Shown one piece after another: positions 36,801-48,557 of a stretch of DNA of 64,000 nt (position 1 is the stretch's first letter; the number at the start of each line of letters is the position of its first letter). Position numbers and translations under genes: made by a program. Source of the DNA: Turritopsis dohrnii (taxonomy: Eukaryota > Cnidaria > Hydrozoa > Anthoathecata > Oceaniidae); contig BQMF02000024.1 of the NCBI GenBank assembly GCA_027922465.2, positions 930,001 through 994,000 of the forward strand. Direction: 5' to 3'. The notes under the pieces are model-generated. The model made no database searches, was not told where the DNA came from, and saw only the letters and a program-made list of their open reading frames with translations.

Positions 36801-39800
36801 CGATTCCTCTCTCAAAACTTATGTTTTGTTTTATTGCCAAGTTCTGCAAATAGTTTCAGTGGATTAATATTGACCTGCAACAGAGAGGTTATTTAATGTC
36901 ACATCTTTTGATGACCTTTCTCTCATCGATTGATAAACATTCCGTCAGAAATGAATTGAAATTTACGTTTGCTTTTCGATAATCTGGCAGTGTTCCAAAT
37001 TTGTGAATTCTGTTTTATTATGATGATCACCTAACAGTATTTCTTCCGCGATAAGGTTTCGTGTGAGAATCTCACCATAAGTCGTACGATACACGAGTTC
37101 TCACAATTGACAATTACACATTAAATAATATAAACTCCTTTGTTTGTAGTTATTACTAGTAATTTACCGAAAAAATCAAAACAAATCCGATTAGTTGCGA
37201 AACCTTCATTCTTAACCCAAACAAAATAAATTTATTAATTTAATTTGTTTCCTGGCCATTAATGACATTCAAAATGGTCATCTAACGAATCGCTTATTTG
37301 CTTCCTTCCTTCCTATCGATAAAATACTGAGAAAACAATCTTTGCCTGGCTTAACTGAATTCATTAAGTAGGTTTTATAACAAATGACTATCAGATGATT
37401 CAAACTGTTTTTTGAATATCTATTTTCCGTTTCACCAATGAGTTCATTATAGAATGAAACCTTTTTAGAACACATTTTCGGTCGAACGTTAAAATAAACT
37501 TAAAGGACGAGCGCATACAAATTGATTGACAATTCAATAGATTTGTCAATCATTTTAAATACATCGACCGTTATGTTTGTCAAGCCATTTGAAGAGAATA
37601 TATAAAACTGACAATAACAGGTTTACAACTAACTGGGTATTAAGCAAACAGGGCGTACTATGTACGATATAGTCAAGTTTAGACAGAGCAACATTGACGG
37701 TGGTTATGATTTGACAAAGTCTCAAACTGCTATGGATGTTCTCGAAAATTTGATTTTCTCGCACTTCTTCCAGTTGCTAGGTAACACGATCACAGTAAAA
37801 TCACTTATATACAAGACAGAATAAAATCCTTGCAAGAAGTTCTTTATGGACTGTATAACATCCTGACAAGAAGTTCTTTTTGGACTGCATAGCATCATGT
37901 AAAGGGAAGAGGTAATATATATATATTTTGTAAGAGCTGTTTCTTATACAGAAATGAAATTAACGTAGATAAATATCCAGGGGATTGACTTGCAAACTGA
38001 TTTTGATCTATTTTGCAGCATGTGGTATCATTATCTCCATTATTTCTCTTCATTTTCAAATTCTCATTACCTCCATCATACTTCTTGATTTCTAAGCTCT
38101 CACTAACTCTACATTTTCATTATAAATATTATTTTTATAGTCGTTGTGAAAGTGTTCGTTTATTTTGGAACGCTTGTCAATCAAATTGTTTATTATGATG
38201 AACGCCCGTCTTTCCTCTTGACGTTCATTTCATAACATTGATAAATCCGTTCCGCCATTTTCATCAACACTTTCCGTTACAGTTTTCCTAACGAGCAAAG
38301 CAGAACAACTATATCATGCTCATTAATCACACCTGTCACAATCTTGTAACATGCTGATCACGTGGTTTTACAGACTAATCTTTTTTGTTTGGGAAGACGG
38401 AATATTTGCAAACTTTCCATGGACACACTTTTCATGGGCTAGTTTTCATGGGAGATTTTTTTAGCGAACCAATGACAGCAACAACAATCGAAGAAGTTTT
38501 GATACTTATAATAATGCACCAAACCTCATGGAATATGTTACCATGGTGACGTACTATAATAAGTAAGCAGTTAACCACGATCGGTTAAGTTGATGTGAGT
38601 GGTGAGTTTTAAAACAACAACGTCGCCACAGAAAGTTATTTTTAAGATTTGAAGAAGCACTTTGGAATGTACGTTTGAAGTAGTGAAACAGGAATTTATC
38701 CTTCTACATCCCTCTTTCAGTCCGTTTTATTTATAAAAAGATTTTCATAAATCCAGGATTTCTTCAACCTTGTTTGCCAGGTTTTAAGAAGAGCTTTTCA
38801 TTTCATCATCCACTAACGTCACAGTGACGTCACAAAGCGACACACAGTGAGCAGAAGTTTTCAAACATGAGAAGACTGCACACACGTCCCATTCATAAAA
38901 CGTTCTCAATGTGTGTTTTCCAGCTATCAATTACTCACAAGATCTACAAGGTAATATGACCTGCGTGAGGTTTTCCCTTCTCAAATACTCAAAAAAGTGA
39001 GATATCTCGCTTCATATCAACAACAAATACTCAAAACGTGAGAACCGTTTTAAACAATATCTCGCTTCATATCAACAACACACGATGAAGATGAACACGA
39101 TCCACACGAGGTATGTTAAGAATAAACTTTTCATCGAATGCTTGGTACATTTAGTACATCTGAGTATATCAACAGAACAACGGCAACTATTTATTTACTT
39201 TGTCGAAGTGTTTGATGACATTCCATTTACACACACACACACTACAAAAAAGGACAAAAGCAATCAACAAAATTGTCGTTCGAAAGGGTGTGCACAGTAT
39301 ACAAGATTTTCTCAAACCGGCTAGCTATGAGCAATGTCAAAAATTTCAGTTGTATGATAGTGTTGACGAGTATGGTGGATATTTGTTAATACTTGACTAA
39401 AAAACACAACTCAAATATCAAGCCAACCTCTTTTCATCCGCCATGTTTGGTTTAGTATCAAGGACAGTCCTGAGATTTGCTTACAGTTCTTTGTTTATTT
39501 GCTTGTCTCGAAAAAACAACTTTAAATTTGAGATCCTCTACAGTAAAGGCCGGCATTTTGATAGGATTAAAAATAATTGCATTTCTTAAAGAGTTTTTAA
39601 AGCATGATGGAGTTTGAGGCCACTCCATTGAAGTGCTCTTAATATGTTGCGAAGGGTGATTTCTTGAAGAACAGCGATACTGCGAAGAAACCATACAGGT
39701 AAGAAGTAGCATTAAAAAGTATTAAGCTAAGATGCTCCAAGTCAGTTTCATATTATTTTGAAAAACAACTTTTGGCTGAACATAGTGAAAGAGGCATGAC

Positions 39801-41600
39801 CTCTTTAAGAACGTGACATATCCATTTTGCAGGGCTGTTTGACTTTCTGCACAGTTAATCCGCCCTCTTGTAGTATTTAATTACATTGTTGTGGTGATGA
39901 CGTCAAGTAAAATTAAGCCGCGACAGATTGTGATATATCGCGAAATAACGCCATCCATTCGTTAGGTAGACCGGAAAGAAATTGTGAAAGAGGAACCACA
40001 AAAGCCTTTTTTGTTGTTGCATGCATTTCTTTAAAAAACGCATCCTTTTCTTAATTTGTAAATGGCATCCAGCAATGTTAGTTCGATTCGTTCTATTTAT
40101 AGCCACTTGTTTACGTTTTCTTGTCGATTCTGTTTGTTGTTCTGTTATTGTTTTGTTTACTCACATATGACACTCGAAGCCAGCTAATGTTCGGTTTTAT
40201 TTTCACGATAGGTCGAATACTTTCCAAACCATTTCTTCAGAAATATCTCACTCAAATGTACCCTATCTATCTAGCTACTAACATTTTTTATGTGTTGAAG
40301 AGAAAAATTTTGCATATTCCCTTAATACTCTTTCATGGAAGAATAATCAACCATAAACAGGAAAACACGTGATCTTATCATGTTTACAGTGACCATGCCT
40401 TGATGTGAATGTTCTCGTTATCAGACAGGTACACTTGGTCTGCTTTCATCCGTACGAATTTGAAACATATTTATTTTGTCTGTATTTTTTCTTTTTAATC
40501 ACGGATGCCGGATGTTTGTCAAGTTCGACTCGACTACCTGTGAAAGCTGCAACTCGATGACCGAGAGGAAACCAGACTTCTTGAATTTTCAACCCAAAAA
40601 AATTTTTAAATAAAGAAAAACAAAACCTTACGCTACATCATTCATTCGTCAAAACAGTTTTGGCAACACCTTCGACATGATCTCGTCTATTTTCGTTGCT
40701 CATGCCGTTGTCGGAAAACATTGACGTCATATGTCGTATTAACAAAAAATATTTGTTGTAGTTGAAAGCAATATGCAAAATAGTATCAAATCAAACGAAA
40801 TTTCATGTTTATTAATTTTTTGCGTACATTGATGAAAATTTTTTAAAAAATTAATATCAATAGGACATGTTCTTTCAATTACAATTGTTTTGTATTTATT
40901 TTTAATTTTTAATTGTTTATTCAATGAGTAACGAAGAACCGTTAATTCTTCATTATTATTGAAGCAGCAATGAAGGTACTAGACAACGAAACAAACATGT
41001 CCAATCGATTGTTGTTGATAACTAAATATAGCTACTTAATACCTACTTGTATATCAAACACGCAGCTTGAGATTTTGAACCAATTTTGACGAAACCAAGA
41101 GAGAGATCGAAATGGAAGAAAGCGGCATTGATCATTATCATTGCTGCCGGAAGACTATTGATAAACTCAGAGAATACTTATCCTTTTGTTTAGATAAGAT
41201 TAATTTCAAGAAAAGCACAACGGTTCACTGCTAGCATAAATGGCTGTTATTCATATTGAGTAGACAATGACGATTTTTCGACATAATAAACAATATTGCT
41301 GATTGATATTTATTTTTTTAACAGATCAATCGATTGGGGACCATGCTGTGCGCGAGTGAGATATGAGTTTACAGTGAAGTGAAACGATATGAACATTTTT
41401 GCTGTGTTTGGTGTCACGTGACTTGATGACAAATTTTACGACGACATCACAAGACGTATCGCAATCGATATCATTATTTGACGACATGAACGATATGAAG
41501 AGGTGGCAAGAAGTTATTGGATACACAAAATCGGGTTTAAGAATTAATAATCGGTTTTTGACATAGAGTAATAAAATTTCCTCATTTCAAACAAAAGACG
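33855..41600. other. Long gene-poor interval
   Basis: About 7.7 kb of AT-rich sequence with only short frames, none with recognisable domains or paired splice sites. It contains small local repeats: three copies of a 17-base word GTGTGATCATCATTTAT near 35258-35303, and two copies of ATATCTCGCTTCATATCAAC near 39002 and 39058. Several TGACGTCA-like words are scattered here (for example near 33955, 36153, 38826). I see no RNA gene. Confidence 0.5.
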
Positions 41601-41658
41601 TCAGAAGATACGACTGTTGGTGATGAAGGAAATTATATTTATAATCTAACCGACAGAC

Positions 41659-41702
41659 TGACGTCAAAATGGCGTTGACGTGACGTCTATTAATTGACGT
41701 CG
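41659..41702 (+). promoter_or_regulatory. Cluster of CRE/ATF-like sites upstream of the MASP-type gene
   Basis: Within 44 bases there are four TGACGT cores: a perfect TGACGTCA palindrome at 41659-41666, then TTGACGTGACGTC (two overlapping-spaced cores) and TTGACGTCG. The cluster sits about 0.75 kb before the start codon at 42421. ATF/CREB and Jun-ATF dimers bind such sites. Function is inferred from sequence density only. Confidence 0.4.
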
Positions 41703-42420
41703 AGAATAGGGCAGTGTAATTTTCTTTTTTATATAAGGTCAGACTGTGGTATGGCAACCTAAAATCAAACCAATCAGATTAAGGGGAATTAGTTGAGGGT
41801 ATGGGACCTTTGATACTTTCAAAGTAACGGCTGTATGATCCTGTTATCTCAAGAAGAAATCATATAAATAAGGCATGTGTTACACTACATTCAAATCATG
41901 TCTGAACATTGATGCCTTCTAACTCTTTCTCCGTGATACCTGCGCTAGAGAACTTGAAATATATTTTTTTTTTGCAGCAATCATGCTTTCAAAAAATTAG
42001 AACGCATGATAACCCCTGATAATTTTGTAAAATAAAATTGTTCAAATGTAACAAGAGCCTTGGAACAATCATTGCAGTGTCTGCATTACATCACCTCTGT
42101 AATAACATGCGGTGAATTGAAAGAATAACTCGCTTAAATGGTTATTTTGTTTTGTTACAAAAGGAATAAGCAAACGAGGAGGACGATACTGTTGCATAAA
42201 TTCTCTATAATGTTTTGTTTATATGTAGATACAGAACTAGCTTGTGAAGTCATTAATGGTTTGAAGTGAGACTCGATGGTTGTTTATGACGTATACAATG
42301 GTTGTGTTTACATAATGTATTTTTCATGACTAAATTCGCTACTTTTCATTCGTTTTTTTTATTATTTTCAGATAAACAATAAAAAGATATTTATAGAAAA
42401 AAAGTATAATATCATACAGA

Positions 42421-45400
42421 ATGATCAGCTTCATCGCCTTGGTGATCCTTATGATGTCGCCCATTAATTGTCAGCTTTACTCACCGACTGAAGGTCTGTA
42501 GCAAGTCTCCACTCTCGATTATATACAAACACTGCGTTATTTCTTCAACATTATGATTTTAAGGAGAGCAGACATTTTTTCAACCATTTATGATTTCCAT
42601 CTTTCACCATTAGATGTTTCTTTAATGTCGTTTAGAGGACGAAATTCGTTGTGACAACACAATTCAAAATCTTCAAGGGTATTTCACGACGCCAAATTAT
42701 CCCGCAACTTATCCCAACCGACTGGATTGCTCTTGGAACATAACGGTTCCAGTAGGTTATGAAATACTACTGAACTTCACTCAATTTGAGCTTGAATGGA
42801 CAGACTTTTGCAAATATGATTACGTTATCGTTAAGGCGAGCAATGGGACTATTGGGAAGTACTGTGGTAGGCGGAGTGAAAATTTGGGTCCTCGGGTAAC
42901 TGTGCCGCCTCTGGAGCCTCTCATCATAAAAGAGAATTCCGTCCAAATAGCACTACATACGGATTTCTCGAATGAAGTGGAAGTACATGGGTTCCAGGCA
43001 AATTTTGCTGCTATCGATGTCGACGAATGTTTACTGAATAATGGTGGCTGTTCACATTTTTGCCACAATTTCATTGGTTCATACTACTGCTCATGTCGTA
43101 TTGGTTACCAACTACATCAGAATGGCAAATACTGTCGAGGTGCAGTTTTAACTCTCTTTTATCAACTACTTCATAACAAAAGTTTAAAGGGCGTTTTTTT
43201 CATAGGGTGTACTTTCCATAGGGTGCACTTTTCATAGGGTGCACTTTTCATAGGGTGTACTTTTCATAGGGTGTATTTTTCTATATTCTACATCAATATA
43301 ATTTTCTCTTCTTCGTTTTGATGAGTTTTCTTTCTTCTTCTAGTTTCGTATCATGATATTTCTTCTTCTAGTTTCGTGTCATGATATTTGTTCTTCTAGT
43401 TTTGTGTCATGATATTCACACGCAAAAGTATGCAGGAATTATAACCAGCCCGGAATATCCAAACTCGTACCCAGACTTCGCTAAATGTGATTGGCATATT
43501 ACAGCAGAAAAAGGCTATTTTGTGAATCTAGAGTTTCTGGAAGTACGTATAACACATTTTACATAACCTGCAAGGCTTCTGTCGGCGTATATTTTAAGAG
43601 AAGTTTCTGTATATCTTGTTAACATTTTTTCAGTTTGACGTCGAAAAACACGACCAGTCGTTATGTCCGTACGACTACGTAAACGTTGAAGACGAAAGAA
43701 ACAAGTATGGACCGTATTGTGGTAAAACACTGCCACCGAAATTCCGCTCCGCAACAAATTGGTTGATTGTTGAGTTTTTCAGTGATGACGATGATAAAGA
43801 ATATCGAGGCTTCAAAGCGAGATATTGGCTGGAAAGTAAGTTGTCTCTATTAAACAAGGAATGTATAGGTATCTGACAATATTTCATGATGACCTCTGTT
43901 GAAAAAACGAAGTATGCCGTAGTGGATGCAGTGGATTATTGAAATGTTAACTAAATAAACCTTTTGAAATCGACCAGTAACCCTTCTGTTAATACCTTCC
44001 GTTATTCATTCGCTCATTCATTCATTCATTCATTTTGTCATTTTCGAATCTGCTCTTCTCCGCAGGTATTAATTGTCCACCATTAGAAGCACCAAAACGA
44101 GGTTTCATGACAGGTCCAAGAAACTTCACGTTCAAAGAAACTCTCCATTTTTCTTGCAAAGAAGGATACCGACTGTCTGGCTCAACATCAAGAACTTGCC
44201 AGTCTAACGGAATATGGACTGGAACTCAGCCTAACTGCACAAGTAAGTAGCCTCACTTTTGTGTGAAGTATAAAATGTATACTTTATACATCCGCATGAA
44301 GAAAAGCATCGATGGCACTGTTCGTCACGTCAATATTTTATATATTTCAGGGATTACTTGCGACGGTAGTTTTATATATCGGCTCCCTCATAATTCTGGT
44401 ATGAACAATATCGATGAGCCTTATTACTATGGGCGTGAATTGAAAATTGAGTGCAATTTGTGGTACGACGTGGTCGGCAATAATATTTTAAGGTGTGAAG
44501 AAAATGGGACATGGAGTGGTGGAAATACTGATTGTGTCAGAAGTAAGTATACAACGCCCGATCATAACACGCGCTTTTGTGACGTCAGCTGGACAGGACG
44601 AATTAGGATGAAATCTGATAACGAGAGTTGGCGCTATTGTTCATCTGTCTTGATGTAATCAATTATTGATGCACAATAAATTTTGATTGTGCAATAACGT
44701 TTTCTTTCGATCTTTGTAAACTTTGACAGCATTAACTTAAAGACTTCCATTTTTTTTCTTTGTGTTACGTTTAGCATGTGGACGAGCTCGAAGAAGTATT
44801 GACAAAACAAATGAGGCCATAGAAACATGTTCTAAGGGCAGGCATCGAGCCAACGCATTGACATACTCACAACCGTGGTTGGTCGCAATCAGAAACGAAA
44901 ATAAACTTATTTGTGCTGGTATCTTGATATCTGATCAGTGGGTAATTACAGGTAAAGCTGTTCATGTCAACTTCCATGTTTCAAAAACAACAAAAAAATG
45001 TCAAGCAAGCTTTGCCCGAATTTTATTTCTTTGTTTATTATTACGTCATGAGTATAATTGCTGCAAGATACGTCATGTCAGATTCAAACCCTTGATATTT
45101 AAGATTTGATGGAAATATTTATATGTAAATGGAGATTAAATGTTTTTAGCTACGCATTGTGTGGCCGACACAAAGGAACGGAGGAGAGAGAAAGGAAGTC
45201 TAGAAGTGATCATGGGAACTCATAATTGGGATAAAGTTGAGGAATACACTAAAATCATGAAGGTGACCTTTTCTTAACAAACTTTACCAAGAGAAATCAT
45301 GATTTCAAACTATTCAAATATTGAAATCTGACTGTTGAAGTTATTTTGGGACAGATGGAACCTAAATGATCTTGACGATGCATGTATCAAAATAAAGAGA

Positions 45401-46591
45401 TAAAAGTGATCTTTCAATCACACACCGCGATGGAAGGAGTTCAAAATGGTAGATCCTATGTCAGTCTACCCTTTATTTTTATTTTTAATCTCTTCCCTTC
45501 AGGTGAAACGCATTGTTATCAAGCGAAATTTTGATTACGCGTTACACAGTGACATTGCATTGTTGCAGTTAGAGAGTCCGTTGAGTCTCAAAACTGACGT
45601 CATACAGCCAATCTGCTTAGGGCATGAAAGACAGTAAGTTAGATATTGAATCTTTGAGCGAACTTTCGTCTTTTCAACCTAAGGACCTGTACATAGGTAA
45701 ACAAACAGGTCGTTAGATCAACGTTCTGCGAATGGCTAATGGCAGGCCTGTTAGTTCAAAAATAATTTAAACTGACGTTATAACAAACTCCTGCCTGAAT
45801 TATTTGAACCAAGACAGTTATTTAAATAATGTCTTATAATAAAGAAAGTCAAGTGTCACAGAAAAGGTCAGCGGTTTTCTAGAAAAGAATCTCCGCAATC
45901 TCGTTTGAATGCTTTTTTGATATTTGTCAACTACTCGTTCCCAGATCCCTTTCAAATTGTTCTAATGAGGGTTTCCTACTAGTGACGTCAGCATACCTTC
46001 GCTTTTATTTACAACAGTTCATGATCGTGCACAACAGTTCATGATCGTGCACAACAGTTCATGATCGTGCACATTGTTTGTGTTTTAGTTCTTCCATTAG
46101 TAGTTTCTTTTAGCCATAAACTGATGTTTCGTGGAGGCCGTAACGTGGCATCAATTGGTTGGTATAGCAACGGTGGAAAACACATGACAGATCGTTGTTT
46201 AAAAATCGAGAAAGATCGAGACAAATGTAAGAAGCATGTGTCTGACACAAACATGAAAATTCACAGACAGAAATATAACAATAAAGACGGGCGTAAACAT
46301 ATCCCACTCAGTGATTTCATCTGTACATATCCAACAGTGGGCGCAAGTGACAACTGCAAAATTTTACCAGGAAGTTCATTAGTTGCTTATGATGAAAGCA
46401 CCAAAAAATGGTATTTGGGCGGTATTTTATCTTGGGGAACGAAGCATTTGCACGAATGTGAGAGTTACATGAACACATATGGGGCGTATACGAAAATTCA
46501 AAAATTCATGAGATGGATAAAACACGAGACTGGTTTGAAGCCGAAAGATTTGGACGCGTCATCCGAAAAAAACCGGTGGAAACACAAATGA
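42421..46591 (+). CDS. MASP/C1r/C1s-type CUB-EGF-CUB-CCP-CCP serine protease homologue, catalytically dead (10 exons, 729 aa)
   Basis: Secreted complement-type protein. Exons: 42421-42493, 42636-43139, 43400-43542, 43634-43835, 44066-44242, 44351-44542, 44775-44951, 45150-45262, 45503-45633, 46114-46591; phases agree, total 2,190 nt. Order: signal peptide (ending SPINCQ), CUB1, calcium-binding EGF (DVDEC...NNGGC), CUB2, CCP1 (366 end), CCP2 (430 end), linker with Cys432 and Cys449, protease domain. Length fits MASPs (about 690-730). Protease marks: His57 kept (ATHC, H492), Asp102 kept (SDIALL, D544), Asp189 kept (D650). The Ser195 region reads CKILPGSSLV instead of CQGDSGGPLV, so Gly193, Asp194, Ser195 become Ile654, Leu655, Pro656. 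The IVGG activation site is GRHR (452-455). The protease domain is split over four exons, as in the intron-rich MASP-1 type. It should bind partners but not cleave. Confidence 0.88.
43197..43281. repeat. Tandem repeat of TTTTCATAGGGTG words in MASP-type intron 2
   Basis: Five copies of a roughly 17-base unit (CATAGGGTGTACTTTT and CATAGGGTGCACTTTT variants) lie between exons 2 and 3. Confidence 0.8.
43333..43418. repeat. Triplicated 3' splice-site unit before the CUB2 exon
   Basis: Three copies of a unit of about 28-30 bases, TTCTTCTAGTTTCGTGTCAT plus GATATTT. The last copy supplies the acceptor TTCTTCTAG used at 43400 and the first codons of exon 3. Confidence 0.75.
46015..46073. repeat. Three tandem copies of a 20-bp unit
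   Basis: CAGTTCATGATCGTGCACAA is repeated three times in the last intron of the MASP-type gene, about 40 bases before the final acceptor at 46113. Confidence 0.85.
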
Positions 46592-47398
46592 CGCGTCATC
46601 CAAAAATAACCGATGGAAACACAGATGACGGAATAAATGAACCGGCACGTCATTGTTAAATGATGATCTTCTACTGGCTGCCATCAGGGTAAAAGTTATG
46701 GTTCAACTCTCCCATTGTCACACAAAACGTTAATGACAAGTCCTATAAAAATTATTTATAATGGCAGCCATCCCCTCAAAACTTGTTTTTCAAAAATATC
46801 TATATTTATTGCGGTATAGTATTTATTTTACATTTAAGTCAAACCCTTATGTCGCTACCCCCGTATTTAAGCATTCACTGCGCCCTCAATCAAATCTGGT
46901 AACCATAGCAACCATATTTTACCCAGAATAAACCATCAAGAATAGATAATTTTTTCTTGTTATATATTTTGCAGTGTGTATAGCGCCATATAGATTTCTA
47001 CTGTATGAATAGAGCCTTGTATATTTTGTTGTAAGTAGTGTAATGCTATCTAATATGAGAAGTTTCATTTTAGAGAGATGATTTATTTCTTTCCTCGTTC
47101 ATTAATCACTTGCTTCTCTTGCCGTGGTTTCACATGAAACACTTGTTTAATATTGCCTAAGTAGTTCGCAGCCGAAATGCTACTATTTTTATTTCAGTTA
47201 ACGAGACCATTTTTGCTTGTTGCCACGTTCTTTCAAACCAAAAAAAAATGAAACTTTTCATTTTGAGAAGATCCAAATAGATTCGTGAAAGCGGCAATGA
47301 CACTTAGAAATAACAAAAAGGCTGATTAAGATTTTCGTGGAATTTTTTCTTCAAAATTAAAGTTTTTACGATAATACATGTCTTTTTGTCTTTTTCAC
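46592..47398. other. Intergenic spacer with a local duplication and poly(A) signal
   Basis: Just after the MASP-type stop codon, GACGCGTCATCC and ACCGGTGGAAACACA recur in diverged form (46588-46627), a tandem copy of the coding tail. AATAAA at 46632-46637 can serve as the poly(A) signal. The rest is AT-rich with no supported feature. Confidence 0.5.
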
Positions 47399-48223
47399 TC
47401 AGCCACCTTGATCGGTTTGAACAGGATCACCATCGCTGTCATCAGTGAACACACATAGACCATCTACACACTCGAAGTTTACACACTGCCTAACGCTATT
47501 GTGAAAGCACATTCCACACGTTGTCGAGCATACATTCCCGGTGCAATCTGGGTCACACTAAAACAAAGTCAGGTAAGAATATGGCGCACAACATAACTGA
47601 CTAATAAATGCACAGATTTGCGACAATTTTTTATCTGATCTTTTATATAGTTAGATCTTGAGGTTTCAGAGAAACTCTCTGGACATCGTTAAAACCGAAG
47701 AACTCTTCCTTTTTTCATGGATAATTCTGGGATCTCCATCCTTAACGACTAGTCATTCTTACCACAGAAACTACATCATGCAATTAATAATAAAGCACAC
47801 CTCACCTCACTTTCGATGTCAACGGGGTGGATTCGAACTCACGAAAATCGCGAGTTCTTACCTGGACCACAGAACCTCCATTTCTTAAACGAACGGACAA
47901 ATGCTTGATTGTTCCATGGAGGTCCCCTTGCACAAAAGTATAGTTATCTGTTATCCCGAACTCGGACCAGTCCCCTAAACTAGTACCCAGTCTACTCGGG
48001 TCAGGCACGTTTAATTCCTCGTTGAACATTCGCTTTGCATGTTGGGAAAAGTTTCCGTTGAATCACTTTTCTACTGTGTTTGTTTTGATCGATACGAAAT
48101 TTACTCAAAGATTTTATCATTGTTGTTGCTAAGTAACGCAACTTATCACAAACGAACAAAAACCAAACTTACATGTGATTCAACCATCAAACACAAGCAG
48201 AACAAAATAAACACTCGAATCAT
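47399..48223 (-). CDS. Small secreted Cys-rich protein (3 exons, 126 aa), unknown
   Basis: Exons (minus): 48223-48173, 48032-47862, 47557-47399, all phase 0. The first exon is a clean signal peptide (MIRVFILFCLCLMVESH). The second encodes a polar segment with an NYT glycosylation site and a DWSEFG stretch, free of Cys. The third encodes eight Cys with spacing C-x3-C-x4-C-x3-C-x2-C-x7-C-x4-C-x4-C, followed by an acidic tail and TGA. The even Cys count suggests four disulfides. I do not recognise the family; the spacing is not a standard EGF or trefoil. The acceptor of exon 2 (CATGCAAAG) is weak but is the only one giving an open frame. Confidence 0.6.
47821..47868 (-). repeat. tRNA-derived (SINE-like) fragment overlapping a splice donor
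   Basis: On the minus strand TGGTCCAGGTAAG resembles a Pol III A box. It is followed by a 9-bp hairpin (AACTCGCGA-TTT-TCGTGAGTT) and GTTCGAATCC, a good B box. The spacing is too short for a functional tRNA. The donor of exon 48032-47862 lies inside the A-box-like part. Confidence 0.35.
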
Positions 48224-48557
48224 TTTCTTCCTTATTCTTTTACTTCTTCTGAGCTACACGATCTGACTCAGTGAATTATACGACCACACTCTCTTAAGTA
48301 CCGCATGAAAGGGGTTGGACATGTCAAGGGAATATCCGCCTTTTCATCTCAACCTATCCAATATTTCGATAAAGATGCCAATATGTGAGATATCTATTGC
48401 TATTAAACATTAATGAATGAAAAACAACTAAGAATGAAATAAAACGAAACAAACAGAAGAAAAATGGGAAGAAAGTTGTGCTGACCGTCCCCAGATGACC
48501 GTCACCGTTCATTCACAGAGAATTTCATGTCGTTGTTAACATATTGGTGTTGGTTTT
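48224..48557. other. Short intergenic spacer
   Basis: About 330 bases between the 3' end of the flavoprotein gene and the 5' end of the small secreted gene, both on the minus strand. It should hold the promoter of the latter. No motif stands out. Confidence 0.5.

Noticed and set aside
39085..39400. Two overlapping plus-strand frames near 39.1-39.4 kb
   Set aside because: They include an ACAC run and local duplications, and have no domain or splice evidence.
43515..43887. Minus-strand frames opposite the MASP-type CUB2 exons
   Set aside because: Antisense shadows of conserved CUB coding sequence.
46061..46113. Protease last exon starting further upstream (46061)
   Set aside because: Acceptors at 46088 and 46100 lead to an in-frame TAG in phase 2. 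Only the acceptor ending at 46113 gives an open frame with conserved protease motifs.
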